DNA from: Raphanus sativus
Lineage: Eukaryota; Streptophyta; Magnoliopsida; Brassicales; Brassicaceae
Direction of reading: 5' to 3'
Assembly: GCF_000801105.2 (NCBI RefSeq)
Contig: NC_079511.1
Location: 17,755,792 to 17,819,791, forward strand
DNA: 64,000 nucleotides
This document shows positions 33,793-46,158 of the stretch, piece after piece. The notes under the pieces are model-generated. The model was not told the DNA's origin, did not search any database, and saw only the letters and a list, made by a program, of their open reading frames with translations. Position numbers and translations under genes: made by a program. Each line of letters opens with the position of its first letter. The stretch's first letter is position 1.

Positions 33793-36700
33793 TGTAACAC
33801 CCCCGAACCGTCCTAGACATAGGTCGAACCACCAGCCAACAATCAAACAAGAACATGACCGACGGAGCGACCAACGCCAAGGGTTGGAGATGAAAAGCCA
33901 ACCGGCCAGCCAACAATTAAACAAGAACATGACTGACCATCCAACCCAACACCATGGTCCGGAAGCGCTACTTGACGGGCTAGGGACGATCTGGTCATAG
34001 TCACAAAATTTACTCCACGACTTAGACCAGTTCATCCACTAACTCGTCCTGCTAACTCAAGGCATAAGGCTTTGCAACCCGTATCTAGAGTTAATGGTTT
34101 TCGTTAGATCGAGGCCTAAGGCTTTTCAACCTGTACAACGACCTAACGTTGTGTTAGACCGGACTAGTCAAATATCAGAGTACTCATGAAGCGCATATAA
34201 AACAATTAATTTATTGATTTAAGAAATATTCATACATTGAATAATTCAAGACTGGGCCGGCCTAATGCCAAATCGAATGTTGAGGTCGAAATCGGACAAG
34301 GCAAAGTTGGCTTCCAAAATTTCCGTTTAAAAATTATTTACTTAAGAACTTTTTTATGGTTTTTCGGAAAAGGAAAACCTATACAAAAAGTTTGCGGAAA
34401 AATCTTGTTTAAAGACAACGACTCTTTAAAACAACGATTTCTTAATCAACGACTTGAGAAATCAACGACTTCTTAATCAACGACCTGAGGAATTGACGAT
34501 TTAAGAAAATGACGATATCTTAAAAACAAACGGAACTTTGATATCAAAGGACCAAACCTCCGCAAACAAGCATCCTGAGAGGATCATAGCCTTGCGGAAG
34601 GTTCGAACACTTGGGAAACGGACCATAATCCACGATATAAACCCGATCGCGATGGCAATCGGGTCACGGATAAGAGTTCGGTTGCTATAGCGAACGGATC
34701 ACGAGACCACGCTCGGTCGCTATAACAAAGTTCGGTCGCTATAGCGAGCGAGTATCCATGCATCAATCATTTTCCGAAACGTCCAAAGTCTTCCGAAACT
34801 ACGATACGACATAAAACTATGCATTCTCGACTATCCGTATATCTGTTCTCCGCGACTCACGACTATCCGTTTATTGATCTCTCGATCAAATGGAATCGTC
34901 CGTTTGGTTTGCGATAAAAACCGCGGAAACTTAACCTTATCGGAAAAATCGTAAAAAAGTCTCGAATCAAAAATACGGCCCAAAGGAGGTCCTAAACTTG
35001 ATTCGAGGCCCACTTGCGATTTCTTAAAAACCCATAAACCTTATGACGGTTTATGCTTGGTGGATAAGCATCAGTTTCCGCGGAAAAAATGGAAACTTTC
35101 CGCAGATAATCATGAAGATCGGAAAAAATGGAATATTCCCATTTTTTCGACTATGACGGCTTAAGGGCAAAAGAGGGAAGCGTAAACCAACCTTGGAGGG
35201 AGTATATAAGGATTTCAAGGCGAGAGGCATAGAGGGATCACTTTTTCCAGAGCAAACTAGCACTTAGAGCATTTTAGGCAACTTTCCGTTTTTGTTTTCG
35301 AGCTGCGACTCAATTAGGTTTAGCCACCTTCGGGTATTAGAACTAGGATCTCGCCGACAGCTTTCGTAGCCGAAGCACGTTGTCCTGTTGTTGTCACGCT
35401 TATACGCAGATTCGGAATAAAACCCTTCTTGCTCTCTTTTTACGTTTTATATTTTATTTTTCCGTTGTTATTGTGTTCTGACTGCTTGACGTGTGGTTTC
35501 TCAAAATCCGGGACCTTCTGGGAAATTAGGGTTTTCCTACTTTCCTAAAATATACGGAATATTGACGGTGCGAATTTCGGTTCCCACATCGAGTCAACTA
35601 AACATAAATCAAATACCGTTTACAAAAGGCATGCAAATTTACACCGGTTGTCCTAACGTCCAGCACCAAGCTATCCGATCGTCCTACTAAAGAAACCTGC
35701 AAAAAGGACAACGGAGATGGATGAGTAACCTAATGTTACTCAGTGAGCTGGCTACCTCTACCCCAACCTAGAACTAACCCAGACAACCCAAAATAACAAT
35801 CAGTTTAGCCTTAGCAAGAAATCTAAACTAAGGCTAAGCAAACCGTTACTAAGTTAGATGTGGCCTCCTGCCATGATCTAACTTCAAGTAACGGGACCCT
35901 GCATGAAAACAAGTCAACAACCAATATCCAATCAACAATCACAAACTACTATCTAATCAACCGGTTACTAAGTTAGCCTTGGCCTCCTACCATGATCTAA
36001 CTTCAAGTAACAGGAACCTGCAAGCAAATCAATCAACCACAAGCACAATAACAAGATACTAATACTACGACTCGATCTAACACGTAACACCGTTTATCAG
36101 TGCTACACTAACTCGAGGGTTCCACAATCCTCTACAACACTCTAATAAAACACAACACTCTAACCCGGGAAATGGTGATTTCGTGTTCATCCCCAATATC
36201 GGCTACATCCTAACTTCCTACCACAAAGGCCAGAAGAGAGGAACTTTCAACCGACCGCGGCCCACAGTCATTCGGGTCACCGCGCGACAGCCCACAGTCC
36301 TTCGGGTCACTGTCACATTACACCGTCGTGTAATCACTCAGCCCTAGGCCATGATCCCGTCTCTCTGAGTCTTCCCGATCCAGCGAATAAGAGGTTTCCT
36401 TAAACCCGCTAAGTACGAGGCAGCGAGGAAACACTAATCAACCCTAAATAAGCCTAGTATGGGCGGGTTACGCACATACTGTCGGGATACTCACAATCCT
36501 ATCGTAGACTCTCGACTCTACGACACTAACAACTAGTACCAGTAATCCGGCCTATATGGCGTAGGATCCCAAGTACTAATATCTAAGAATATAAACAGCA
36601 ATATCATAACTAATCAAATCAACCAGTTAGTCACTCCCTTACCAAGAGCTGACTAACCTCAATCAACAAGATTAACAAGCATTATATCTATCAAGTAAAC

Positions 36701-37657
36701 TACTCAAATAAACCGTTACCCAGATAGTTAAGCCTCCTGCTATGAAACTATCTTTAAAGATAACGGGAACCTGCACTCAACCAAATAACCAAGCAAGAAT
36801 AGAAAACATGATGCAACCTAGCCCTAGTCCTAGTCAGGTTATTAACTCAGTCTTAATTCCTTTCATCTCAGCTTAGCCCGTGCTAAGCTGAGTCCAATTC
36901 ATTAATAAAACCCTAAGGACTCTACCATGCAATAGCGTTATCTAATCTAATCTATATGCTTCTCGATCTAACCTAAGTTCCAAGTGGAACTCAAACAAAA
37001 CCAACTCACAAAACTATCCTAAATTCCAAGTGGAATTCAAACAAGCCAACTCACAAAACTATCCTAAATTCCAAGTGGAATTCAAACAAGCCAACTCACA
37101 AAACTATCCTAAATTCCAAGTGGAATTCAAACAAGCCAACTCATAGTGTTCTTTGCCGATAAGCAGGTGGTTGATCGGAGAGAACTTGTCCAAAACCCAA
37201 CCTCAACATCTTGAATGGACTGGACTTGACTGATCTTGACTTGGGCAGAACCTTCCCTGATACTGGTCTGGACAGAACTCAACTCAAGCAGAACCTCCCC
37301 TAGCTGTTGGACAATCTCTTCAGACTTTCGGCAGAGTATCGAGCTTCAGATCTTCAACTGAACTGAACCCATGGATCTGAACTAACCTTGGACAGCACCT
37401 CCACTTGATCACCAGAGAATATGACTTGCTTGGACGGATTGGTTTGGACAGAGTCTTCCCTAGGCACTCACTCGAAATCAGTAGAGAGTCTGATCTCAGA
37501 AACTCTCTAAAACGCTCGACGAATCTTCTATTTTCTCTAAACCATGTTGAGTTTGAAATGATCAAAACTCAACATTCCTCCTCATCCTTTTATTCCCAAA
37601 AGCTTGGTTTCAAACTCGGACTTTGTCGATGTCGACCATTTTACCCCAAAGGGCGGG
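33793..37657 (-). repeat. array LTR 3, interrupted by a solo LTR
   Basis: Same as LTR 2 apart from an insert at 34278-35588. Its element-strand start is trimmed: the sequence reads GGGCGGG at 37651-37657 and then switches to F2 coding sequence, six bases short of the LTR end. Confidence 0.85.
34278..35588. mobile_element. solo LTR of an unidentified Ty3/gypsy-like family (1311 bp)
   Basis: Absent from the matching place in LTR 2 (near 30766). Starts TGTTGAGG and ends CCCACA, flanked by TCGAA (34273-34277) and TCGAG (35589-35593), a duplication with one change. A TATA-like TATATAAGG lies near 35203 and AATAAA near 35418. It carries TCGCTATAGCGA-type motifs at 34680-34750. No internal sequence is left, so it is probably a product of LTR-LTR recombination. 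Strand not certain; the TATA favours plus. Confidence 0.7.
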
Positions 37658-38303
37658 GAATCATAGTTCTCTACCTGGAAAGCCTGAGCAAACCCCCAAG
37701 GAAACAATGAAGGCTGTTACCCTTAGGAGTGGCAAGCAGTTGCCTCCTCCAACTCTCACCAAGTATGCTGAGAAACAAGGTGAGGGGGTAGCCATCAACA
37801 TTGATGATGAGGTTGTGATTGTGGATGAGAAGATCAATGATGAGATCTTAGAGAAGATTGTGGAAGCCAAAGGCAAAGGAAAGGTGGGAGAAGAGAAGCA
37901 AACAGTGAAAGATGGTCAAGCTGCTGCTCCAGCACCTGAGAATCCTTTTGTTCCCCCTCCTTATGAGCCCAAACTTCCATTCCCTGGAAGGTTCAAGAAG
38001 CAACTGCTGGAGAAGTACAAAGCACTGTTTGAGAAACAGATGAGTGAAGTTCAGATCACAATGCCCATCATTGATGCTTTCATTCTGGTTCCTCAATACA
38101 ACAAGTTCCTAAAAGATGCTGTAGCTGCAAAGAAGAAAGAGATGCAGGGTATGATGATTCTCACTCATGAGTGTAATGCCATCATCCAGAGACTTGATGT
38201 TCCAAAGAAACTAGAGGACCCAGGATGTTTCACACTGCCTTGTGCTCTTGGACCTATGTTTTTGAGAGATGTCTCTGCGATTTGGGAGCTAGTGTCAGCT
38301 TGA
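37658..38303 (+). pseudogene. F2 gag C-terminus and protease leader
   Basis: Begins in mid-frame at the junction with the array, so the first part of gag is missing. Contains the Athila-type motif VTLRSGKQLPPP, a proline-rich stretch and PFPGRFKKQ..LLEKYKALFEKQ leading to the protease. The frame stops at 38303 through a shift in the protease; the true frame continues from about 38225. It belongs with the pol segments that follow. Confidence 0.85.
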
Positions 38304-38530
38304 TGCCTTTGTCAGTTGCAAAGAAGCTTGGTTTCACTCAGTACAAGAAGTGTAGACTCTCATTGGTGTTGGCTGATCGTTCAGTGAAATACCCTGTGGG
38401 CATCTTGGAAGACCTCCCTCTTATGGTGGGAAACTGTGAAATCCCTACAGATTTTGTGGTGCTTGAGATGGGTGAAGAAGCTCAAGATCCCTTAATCCTT
38501 GGGAGACCTTTTTAGCTACAGCTGGAGCTA
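38225..38530 (+). pseudogene. F2 aspartic protease
   Basis: Athila-type protease with [11 protein letters not shown] (DLG in place of DTG) at about 38255-38290 and DPLILGRPF at about 38485-38512. A base is missing at 38512-38515, creating a TAG inside the RPF-LATAGA signature. The family is well recognised. Confidence 0.85.
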
Positions 38531-40839
38531 TTGTGAATGTGAAAGAAGGCAAGATTGATCTCCACTTGGGTAAAATGCACATTCTCCAATTTGACATCAT
38601 GGAGGTTATGAAGAAACCAACTATGCAAGGGCAAATCTTCTACATTGAAGAGATGGATGCTCTGGCTGATGAACTCCTTGTAGAGCTATCTCTAGAAGAT
38701 CCTCTACATCATGCTTTGACAGTGGAGAAGGAGGCTGAAGTGATTGAGAATCTGGAGAGTACTGCCTATGGGATGATGCTGGATTCACACAAGGGGTTTG
38801 AGAGTGAGGATCAGTATGAAGAGCTGCCACAAGTGGTCCATCAAGTAGCTTCAGTGACTCAACAAGAGGACATCCAGCAAGATGACTGGAGCGAGCTTAA
38901 GGCACCTAAAGTGGAGCTCAAACCACTTCCCCATGGTGTAAGGTATGCATTCCTTGGCCCTAATGAAACTTATCTTATCATTGTGAGTAGTGAACTTACT
39001 GAAACTGAGCTTGCTGAACTTTTAAAAACACTTAAAAGATTTAGAAAAGCAATAGGTTATTCACTTGATGATATCAAAGGGATATCACCCACTTTGTGCA
39101 TGCATAGGATACATCTTGAGGATGAATCAATGACTTCTATCGAGCATCAAAGAAAGTTAAATCCTAACCTGAAGGATGTTGTAAAGAAGGAGATTCTTAA
39201 TCTCTTAGATGCTGGTGTGATTTACCCTATTTCAGATTCTAAATGAGTATCTCCTATGCATGTAGTTCCAAAGAAGGGTGGGATCACTGTGGTACAAAAT
39301 GATAAAGATGAACTAATACCCACAAGAACCATCACAGGTCATAGAATGTGCATTGATTACTGAAAACTGAACTCTGCATCTAGAAAGGATCATTTTCCAT
39401 TGCCATTTATTGATCAGATGCTTGAGAAACTTGCAAATCATCCATTCTATTGTTTTCTTGACGGGTATTCAGGGTTCTTCCAAATACCCATACATCCCAA
39501 TGATCAAGAGAAAACGACATTCACATGCCCCTATGGTACCTTTGCTTATCGAAGGATGCCATTTGGGCTGTGCAATGCTCCAGCCACCTTTCAAAGGTGC
39601 ATGATGTCGATTTTCTCTGATCTTATTGAGGATGTTGTGGAGGTCTTTATAGATGACTTCTCTGTCTACGGATCTTCGTTTTCTGCTTGTTTGTCTAATT
39701 TGTGCAGGGTCCTACAGAGATGTGAAGACACCAACCTTGTGCTCAACTGGGAGAAGTGTCACTTCATGGTTAAGGAAGGGATTGTGCTTGGACACAAGAT
39801 ATCAGAGAAGGGGATTGAGGTAGACAAAGCAAAGATTGATGTGATGGTCAGTTTGGCTCCCCTGAAGACAGTGAGAGACATCAGGAGTTTCTTAGGGCAT
39901 GCTGGTTTCTATAGAAGGTTCATCAAGGACTTCTCCAAGATCACCAGGCCACTCACTAGATTGCTATGCAAGGAAGAGATCTTTCTCTTTGGTCAGGAAT
40001 GCCTAGAAGCTTTCAAGAAGTTGAAGAGTGAGCTTGTGTGTGCTCCCATTGTCCAGCCACCAGATTGGAGTCTCCTCTTTGAGATCATGTGTGATGCTAG
40101 TGATTATGTTGTGGGAGCTGTCTTGGGCCAGAAGAAAGATGGCAAGAATCATGTGATCTACTATGCGAGCCAAACCTTGAATGATGCTCAAATGAAGTAT
40201 GCCACAACTGAGAAGGAGATGCTAGCCATTGTCTTTGCATTTGAGAAGTTCAGAAGCTACTTGGTGGGGTCTAAAGTCATTGTCTACACAGATCATGCGG
40301 CTTTGAGACACCTTTTGGCCAAGAAAGATGCAAAACCCAGGCTTTTGAGATGGATCCTTTTGCTCCAAGAGTTTGATTTGGAGATTAGAGACAAGCCGGG
40401 AGTTGAAAATGGTGTAGCTGATCACTTGTCTAGGCTGAAAGTGGAATGTGGTGTCCCTATTGATGAAGGGCTTCCAGAGGAGCAGATCATGGCTATTGGA
40501 GCAGTGATGGCAGCTTGTGAGACTGGTAGAAAGTTTGAAGAGGTTAAAGCTACTGAAGAGAAAGAACCTTGGTATGCTGATTTGGTGAACTACTTAGCCA
40601 CAGGAAGAGAACCTTTAAATATTGTGGGCTATGCCAAGAAGAAGTTCTACAAGGATGTGAAGATATACTATTGGGATGAGCCTTACCTCTACATTCTCTG
40701 CAAGGACCAACTCTACAGGAGAGTGGTTGCTAACGAAAAAGTTGATGGAAACCTTACACAGTGTCATGGATCATCCTATGGAGGCCACTTTGCCACCTTC
40801 AAGACTGTTGCAAAGGTGTTACAAGCTGGATTCTGGTGA
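38531..40839 (+). pseudogene. F2 reverse transcriptase and RNase H
   Basis: Linker 38533-39100, then RT: SPMHVVPKKGG (about 39250), [13 protein letters not shown] (39455-39490), [15 protein letters not shown] (39555-39600) and the catalytic [10 protein letters not shown] (39640-39670). RNase H follows: [14 protein letters not shown] (about 40085), [20 protein letters not shown] (40205-40265), [11 protein letters not shown] (40283-40316). Nonsense codons at 39244 and 39361 (TGA) and at 40837. This is the only polymerase in the window. It could in principle have been of the type that mobilised SID elements, but it is dead. Confidence 0.93.
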
Positions 40840-41736
40840 CCACACATGTTCAAAGATGGACAAGAATTTGTCTCAAGGTGTGATTCATGCCAAAGAAGAG
40901 GAAACATCACCAAGAGGAATGAGATGCCTTAAAATCCAATCCTAGAAGTTGAGGTGTTTGATGTGTGGGGCATTGACTTCATGGGGCCATTCCCATTATC
41001 CTACAAGAACAAGTACATCCTTGTAGCTGTTGATTATGTCTCAAAATGGGTGGAAGCCATTGCAGGTCCCACCAATGATGCTGCAGTTATGGTCAAGATG
41101 TTCAAGAGTGTCATCTTCCCAAGGTTTGGGGTTCCAAGAGTTGTGATCAGTGATGGAGGTTCCCACTTCATCAACAAACTGTTTCAAGGACTTCTCAAGA
41201 AGAAAGGTGTGAAGCATAAGGTAGCAATTCCTTACCATCCACAGACAAGTGGTCAAGTTGAGGTTTCTAACAGAGAGATCAAGTCCATTCTGGAGAAGAT
41301 TGTGGGGATTACGAGAAAATATTGGTCTGCTAAGCTTGATGATGCACTTTGGACTTATAGGACAGCTTACAAGACACCTTTGGAAACCACACCTTTCAAC
41401 CTTGTGTATGGGAAAGCTTGTCATTTGCTAGTGGAGCTTGAATACAAGGCACTTTGGGCAGTGAAGTTGCTGAACTTTGACATCAAGAGTGCTAAGGAGA
41501 AGAGACTTTTCCAGCTCCATGAGCATGATGAGATAAGAATGGATGCTTTTGAGAACTCAAGGATCTACAAGGAGAAGACTAAAGGTTTCCATGACAGGAA
41601 CATTCTGAAGAGAGAGTTCAAAGAAGGAGATCAAGTTCTTCTGCACAACTCTAAGGTGAAGTTGTTTCCTGGAAAGGTCAAGTCTAGATGGTCTGGTCCT
41701 TTTAAAGTCAAAGAAGTTACTCATCCATCTCCGTAG
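40840..41736 (+). pseudogene. F2 integrase
   Basis: The zinc-binding region straddles the preceding stop ([13 protein letters not shown], then CDSCQRRG at 40880-40905). A TAA lies at 40931. The catalytic core is open from 40954: [12 protein letters not shown] (first D), [11 protein letters not shown] (second D, about 41140-41172), [17 protein letters not shown] (E, about 41240-41287). It ends at TAG 41734-41736 with [15 protein letters not shown], the usual C-terminal motif of gypsy integrases. DDE residues are present; the frame is broken only upstream. Confidence 0.93.
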
Positions 41737-42638
41737 TCAAAGAAGTCCGGTCCTTCGCACCTTGTTTTGGAAAAAAAAAAGTTGAAAATCGCAGGTGCAG
41801 AGCGACCTGTCTCCAGCGTCCCATACCGGTCGCTCCCAATCCAGCGACGTGCCCGCAGCGACCCTCTTCGGTTGCTCGTCTTTTTGGTCACATCCGGAGC
41901 GACGTCCCTCCAGCGGCTCACCACGGTCGCTCCCCATCCCGGTTCAGGTAAGTTCTCTAATCCTAAATCCCAGTTCAATTCAATTGAACCTATCCTAACC
42001 AACCTAAACCGGAGCATGCGCCTTAAACCTACCCTCCCCCATCGATCTCTTCTCCCTCACTCTCTCCTCTCCACCACAACTCTCAATAACCTCTCAAACT
42101 CTCACCACTCCAACCCTCATATCTCACTCAATTCTTCACCAAATCACCTCATTCTTTCTCTCAAATCCAAGCTTTCGCCCCTGTAGTCTACTTCTCCATA
42201 CCTATTCACCATTTCCTTTCATCCAAAGCAAGGTATTGTGTTCTTGAACTCAATTTCGTAGGTCCATGAACCCTAAATTTTCAAAATCAAATGTTGGACC
42301 TTTTCTTGTTTGATTGTGGTGAAATAGACTAGAAAAAGCTTATATATCGTGTTGGGTTGATGATTCCATGGTGAAATTGAGTTTAATTTGAACTTTTGCA
42401 AATTAGGGTTCATGGATTTGGGGATTTTCGAAATTGGACTTAATTGAGTGTGTTTGAGATTGAGTTTGCTTGATAAGGTGTCTAGAAGCTTGAATAAAGA
42501 ACCCTCTCATTTTAGAATCACTTTGTTCTTTGAATTTTACTTAACTTGTAATTTTCATATCTTGAACTTTTGAGAAGTGTGATTCTTTGCTTCATTCCAC
42601 TTACTCCTTTTCCAAGTTAGTCTACTTTTCAGGTACCA
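41737..42638 (+). other. F2 spacer between integrase and env-position gene
   Basis: Non-coding. 41790-41945 is GC-rich with about ten AGCGAC/GGTCGCT motifs, like 27135-27390. After 41950 it is AT-rich. CTTTTCAGGTACCAATG at 42624-42641 ends in a splice-acceptor-like sequence just before the next ATG, similar to the leader of SID gag. Confidence 0.6.
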
Positions 42639-43409
42639 ATGACTAGGACACCTAAGGGAAACACAGTGGCTAAGAAGCAACCAGCTGCAAGAAAAGAAAC
42701 TACACCCAGAGAGAAAGCCTTAGCCTCTGAAGCAACTGATTCTGGGGCTGAATTGACATCACGGCAGCAAGTCTTAGCTGCAAAGAAATCAAATGTTCCA
42801 GGGAAGAGAGATGGGAAGAGTGTGGCAGTTCCTGAGATTGAAGAGAGTGATTCTGAAAGTGCAGATGAGCCTGCTCCACCAAAGAAGACCAAAAAGTCTA
42901 AGGGAAAAGAAGCTGTAGTTGAAAGGGATAGGGAAAAAAGCCACCTGTTGAGCAACTCTATCACCATTTGAAGCATGGGGTAGCTTGGACGGCAACGAGG
43001 TTTGCGGATGTTCAGTTGTTGAGAAAGCTGGGTCTTGAAGCTGATATCGAGGCAATGCTGGCTCATTTGAAGATGCCCAAGCTTCACACCATGGCCTATC
43101 CTCTCTACAAAGATGTCTCATGCCAGTTCCTCTCCTCCCTTGTCGTCACTATTCACAACACTAAGCACGCAAAGGAAGGATGGGGAAAGATCAATTTCAC
43201 AGTGCATGGGAGAAGCTACACCATGAGCTTCAAGGAAATAGAGCGAGTGATGGATTTTCCAGATTTGAAGTACTCTTTTCCTCAAAAGACCGACGAGCTC
43301 CCCCAGAAGCTTTGGGAGTTGATCAGTGGAAACGAACGCGATACTGAGAAAGACAAGAACTCTCATATCCGGCATCCCTCAGTGCGCTACCTCCACAGGA
43401 TACTGGTCC
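42639..43409 (+). pseudogene. F2 env-position ATHILA ORF-1-like gene, 5' part
   Basis: Starts at the ATG at 42639. A basic and acidic low-complexity N-terminus (PKKTKKSKGKEAV) runs to 42971; after a frameshift near 42945 the frame 42968-43409 carries the conserved region INFTVHGRSYTMSFKEIERV. I assign it to the ATHILA ORF-1 family, found in the third-gene (env) position of Athila elements. Function unknown; no signal peptide or membrane segment seen in this part. Cut by a CACTA element at 43410. Confidence 0.75.
43407..43409. repeat. target-site duplication TCC of outer CACTA (left)
   Basis: TCC immediately before CACTACAGG and again at 51621-51623 immediately after CATTTAGTG. Three bases is the duplication length of CACTA elements. 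Confidence 0.9.
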
Positions 43410-43589
43410 CACTACAGGAAATGTGAGTATTAATAGCATAATATAATAGTGTTTTTGCCGATTGTGCTATGGTTGATATACCTCTTACTTTTAGATAGCA
43501 TTTTCGAAAGAATAAACGCTATGCATAATCGAAGCGGGAAATAATTGATTTTCCCTCTTACATTTGTTTCATTTTCCCTCTTACAAATC

Positions 43590-44523
43590 ATAGATATTAT
43601 CTTAAATCTTTAAATATTATAAAACAAAAAAAAACAAAAACAATTTCTATTGGTTGAAAGTCACACACAAGAACTACAATCTTTACCCTTAAAAAGATTA
43701 ATCCAAGGGTGTAGATTGTGTCATCTCTAATTGTCTTATAAAACAGAGATGAGAGGAAGAAGAAGAGACGACGGCACCAGTCTGCGTTCGGCGCTGTCGT
43801 CACCGGTCTCGAACTCAGAGGGAGCATGGCGGTGCTAAATAGCGAGGGTGCTTTCTGAAACGGCGACGGAGAGAGGAGGCGTGAAGAGCTCGAGGTGGTG
43901 ATGAGTTATTTCAAATCAAAACCCTCACATCATTTCATGGCTTCCATGTGAACTGGTAATTACCCTCACCTCCTCCTCTCTTTCGTCTCCCTTCGAAGTC
44001 TTTACATTCATTCCCCTTTATAAACTTTCCAAGTTCATTCCTTTATGATCATCATCATCTCATTGCGTTTTTAGTTAAACAGAGAGGTTGAAAGAGAAGA
44101 TTGAGGAAACGTTTGGGTGTGAGTTTGAGCTCTTCATTGAGGTCACAGGCCTGATTAGGTAAAGTAACCACCTTTCCTCTCTTCCGCATAGTTAACAGTG
44201 AAGAATGATTCTTTTTTTAATTGAATCAGCTGGTGTAGAGGAGCTAGAATTGGGTGGCACAGTGATGATAACAGACTATATCTCAAACAAAGAGACTTTT
44301 CTGTTCGTCTTCACTCGTTTCTATGCGTCGTTCTTGAATTGAGGTTTTATGTAAATGACTTGGTTTTTTACTTTGGTTTGAAGGTAGTTTGTTACTTGAT
44401 TAGTTACGCTAAAAACTTTAAAAGTGGCCTTTTTCGTTTTCATAGTGGAGAACCAGCAACTGTAGCTCCCTCTGCTGGAGTAAGTGTGTGTTCTTTTTCA
44501 GTTGGATCAGTGGTTGAATACTG
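43590..44523 (+). pseudogene. gene-like fragments in outer CACTA, left side
   Basis: Exon-like pieces with splice-like borders: 44083-44158 (LKEKIEETFGCEFELFIEV), preceded by a TTAAACAG-type acceptor and followed by GTAAAG; 44231-44340 (ELELGGTVMITDYISNKET), preceded by AATTGAATCAG; and a third after TTTTCATAG near 44445. I do not recognise the gene. Captured host exons are the likely reading, not proven. Confidence 0.45.
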
Positions 44524-45243
44524 ACACTAGTAGAAAAACTGTCCACAGCTATGAAATTGCTACGAAAATTTCGTAGCTAAAATGCAGAAGCTATAAAATT
44601 GCTACGTTTTGCAACGAAATACAAATCGTAGCCTAGCGTGTCAGTTTTCGTAGCAAAACTTGTTACGATTTAGCTACGAAACAGAACGTAGCTAAAAAAG
44701 CTACGAAAATGATACAAAATAAACGTAGGTACATTGCTACGAATATAATTATGGCAATTCGTAGCATATTTGGCTACGTTTTGCTACGAAATATTCTGTG
44801 GCTAATCCAAAAATATCTTATTGCATTAAATTTGCTACGAAATGTTTCTTAACTATTTTATAATACCCACAAAATGCTACAATTTGCAACGATTTTTTTG
44901 TAACTATTTAAAACCCTAAACATCTTTTTAACCCTAAACCCTAATTTTTTTTTTTTGAAACTCTGTTTTTCATAATTAAAATTTGAATCTTCAATTATAA
45001 AGTTAAAATTTAATATTTTTTAAAAAGGTTTAATTATTTTCAAAATTTAACTTCAAATCATAAATCTAAACCCCAAATATTATACTCCAAACTCTAAACC
45101 TAACCCCTATATCCCAAATCACAATTCTTAACATCAAATCTTTTATTTAAATCTTAAAACACTTAATCTTAAATATAAAGCACAAATCTAATACTTTCAA
45201 AATTCACTTTCAAAATGCATAAAGACATGATTGTCATGTCTTT

Positions 45244-46158
45244 ATGCAAAGACTACTTCCCTTTGCATTTGCGGAGCTACTTCCAACAAAAGTACATGAA
45301 GTACTTGCAGGTAATATATTATTACTCGCACTAATTAATTTCTTATTTTATTTTTCAAAAATATGCGCTAATAATTTGTTTAATTGTTTTTGGAATATAC
45401 AAAGCCATTGGAGCAATTTTCAGGGATTTGAGCACTCGCACTCTTAAAGAGGATGTCGTAGAACAACTTCACGAGAACATTCCGATCTTATTGTACAACT
45501 TGGAAATGATATTTCCTCCCTCATTTTTTGACGTCATGGAGCATTTAGCTGTCCACCTCCCGTATGAGGCATTGCTTCGAGGACCAGTACATTATGGATG
45601 GATGTATCAGTATGTGCGGGCCATGAAATATTTGAAGGGAAAGGCAAAAAACCTCGCAAAGGTTGAAGGTTCTATAATTGCTGGAAGTTTGACGAAAGAA
45701 ACATCTCACTTCACATCGTACTACTTTGCACCTAATGTACGGACCCGACAAAGAGCTCCAAGAAGATATGATGATGGTGGTGTTGCCCCAACATATGCAG
45801 TTGCTGGTGTTCCGGATATCTTTAGCCAGATTGGACGAATGGGTGGGAAAACGAAAGAGGTTTGGTGGTCGAGTGATGAAGACGCCCATAGTGCACACAC
45901 TTACATTCTACTTAATTGTGAGGATCCATTTATGCGCTATTTTGAAAGGTAACATATATGGAAACTTCTAAACTAATTGTAATTAAAATATATTTTTCAA
46001 ATGATGATATAACTAATAAAATATGTGCATTTTACAGCCTATTTGTTAGTCAAGTCCAAGAAGCAATCCCAGGTATATCTACAAGTGAGGTAGATAAAAG
46101 GAAAGATCGACACTTTATTAAATGGTTGAAGAGTCATGTATTTACTCCAATCCGATAA
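45244..46158 (+). pseudogene. CACTA transposase (TNP2-type) remnant, DUF4218 region
   Basis: Open from 45428: FFDVMEHLAVHLPYEALLRG, YGWMYQYVRAMKYLKG, VEGSIIAGSLTKETSHF and YF, typical of the DUF4218 part that follows Transposase_21 in plant En/Spm proteins. A short upstream exon-like piece (PTKVHEVLAG, about 45270) may belong to it. A piece after an intron-like gap (46035-46158) continues it. The catalytic N-terminal part is missing. Confidence 0.85.

Larger units (their letters stand above)
27946..37657 (-). mobile_element. Tandem LTR-internal array of a non-coding LTR element
   Basis: Minus-strand order from right to left: LTR (37657-33793), internal (33792-32834), LTR (32833-30278), internal (30277-29301), partial LTR (29300-27946). 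Period about 3.5 kb after removing a 1.3 kb solo LTR. LTR ends are TGATAACCC...GTTACA. Each internal domain has a tRNA-Met primer site and a polypurine tract but no recognisable gag or pol. The hallmarks resemble chromovirus-type Ty3/gypsy elements (inference). A three-LTR, two-internal structure is the expected product of unequal crossing-over. Confidence 0.85.

Noticed and set aside
43597..43827. Minus-strand frame in the outer CACTA element as a gene
   Set aside because: Hydrophobic AT-rich translation without recognised domain; plus-strand exon-like pieces nearby are a better reading.
44920..45130. Telomere-like CCCTAAA stretches (also 49500-50110) as interstitial telomere DNA
   Set aside because: Short, degenerate and scattered in AT-rich CACTA non-coding DNA; no tandem array.
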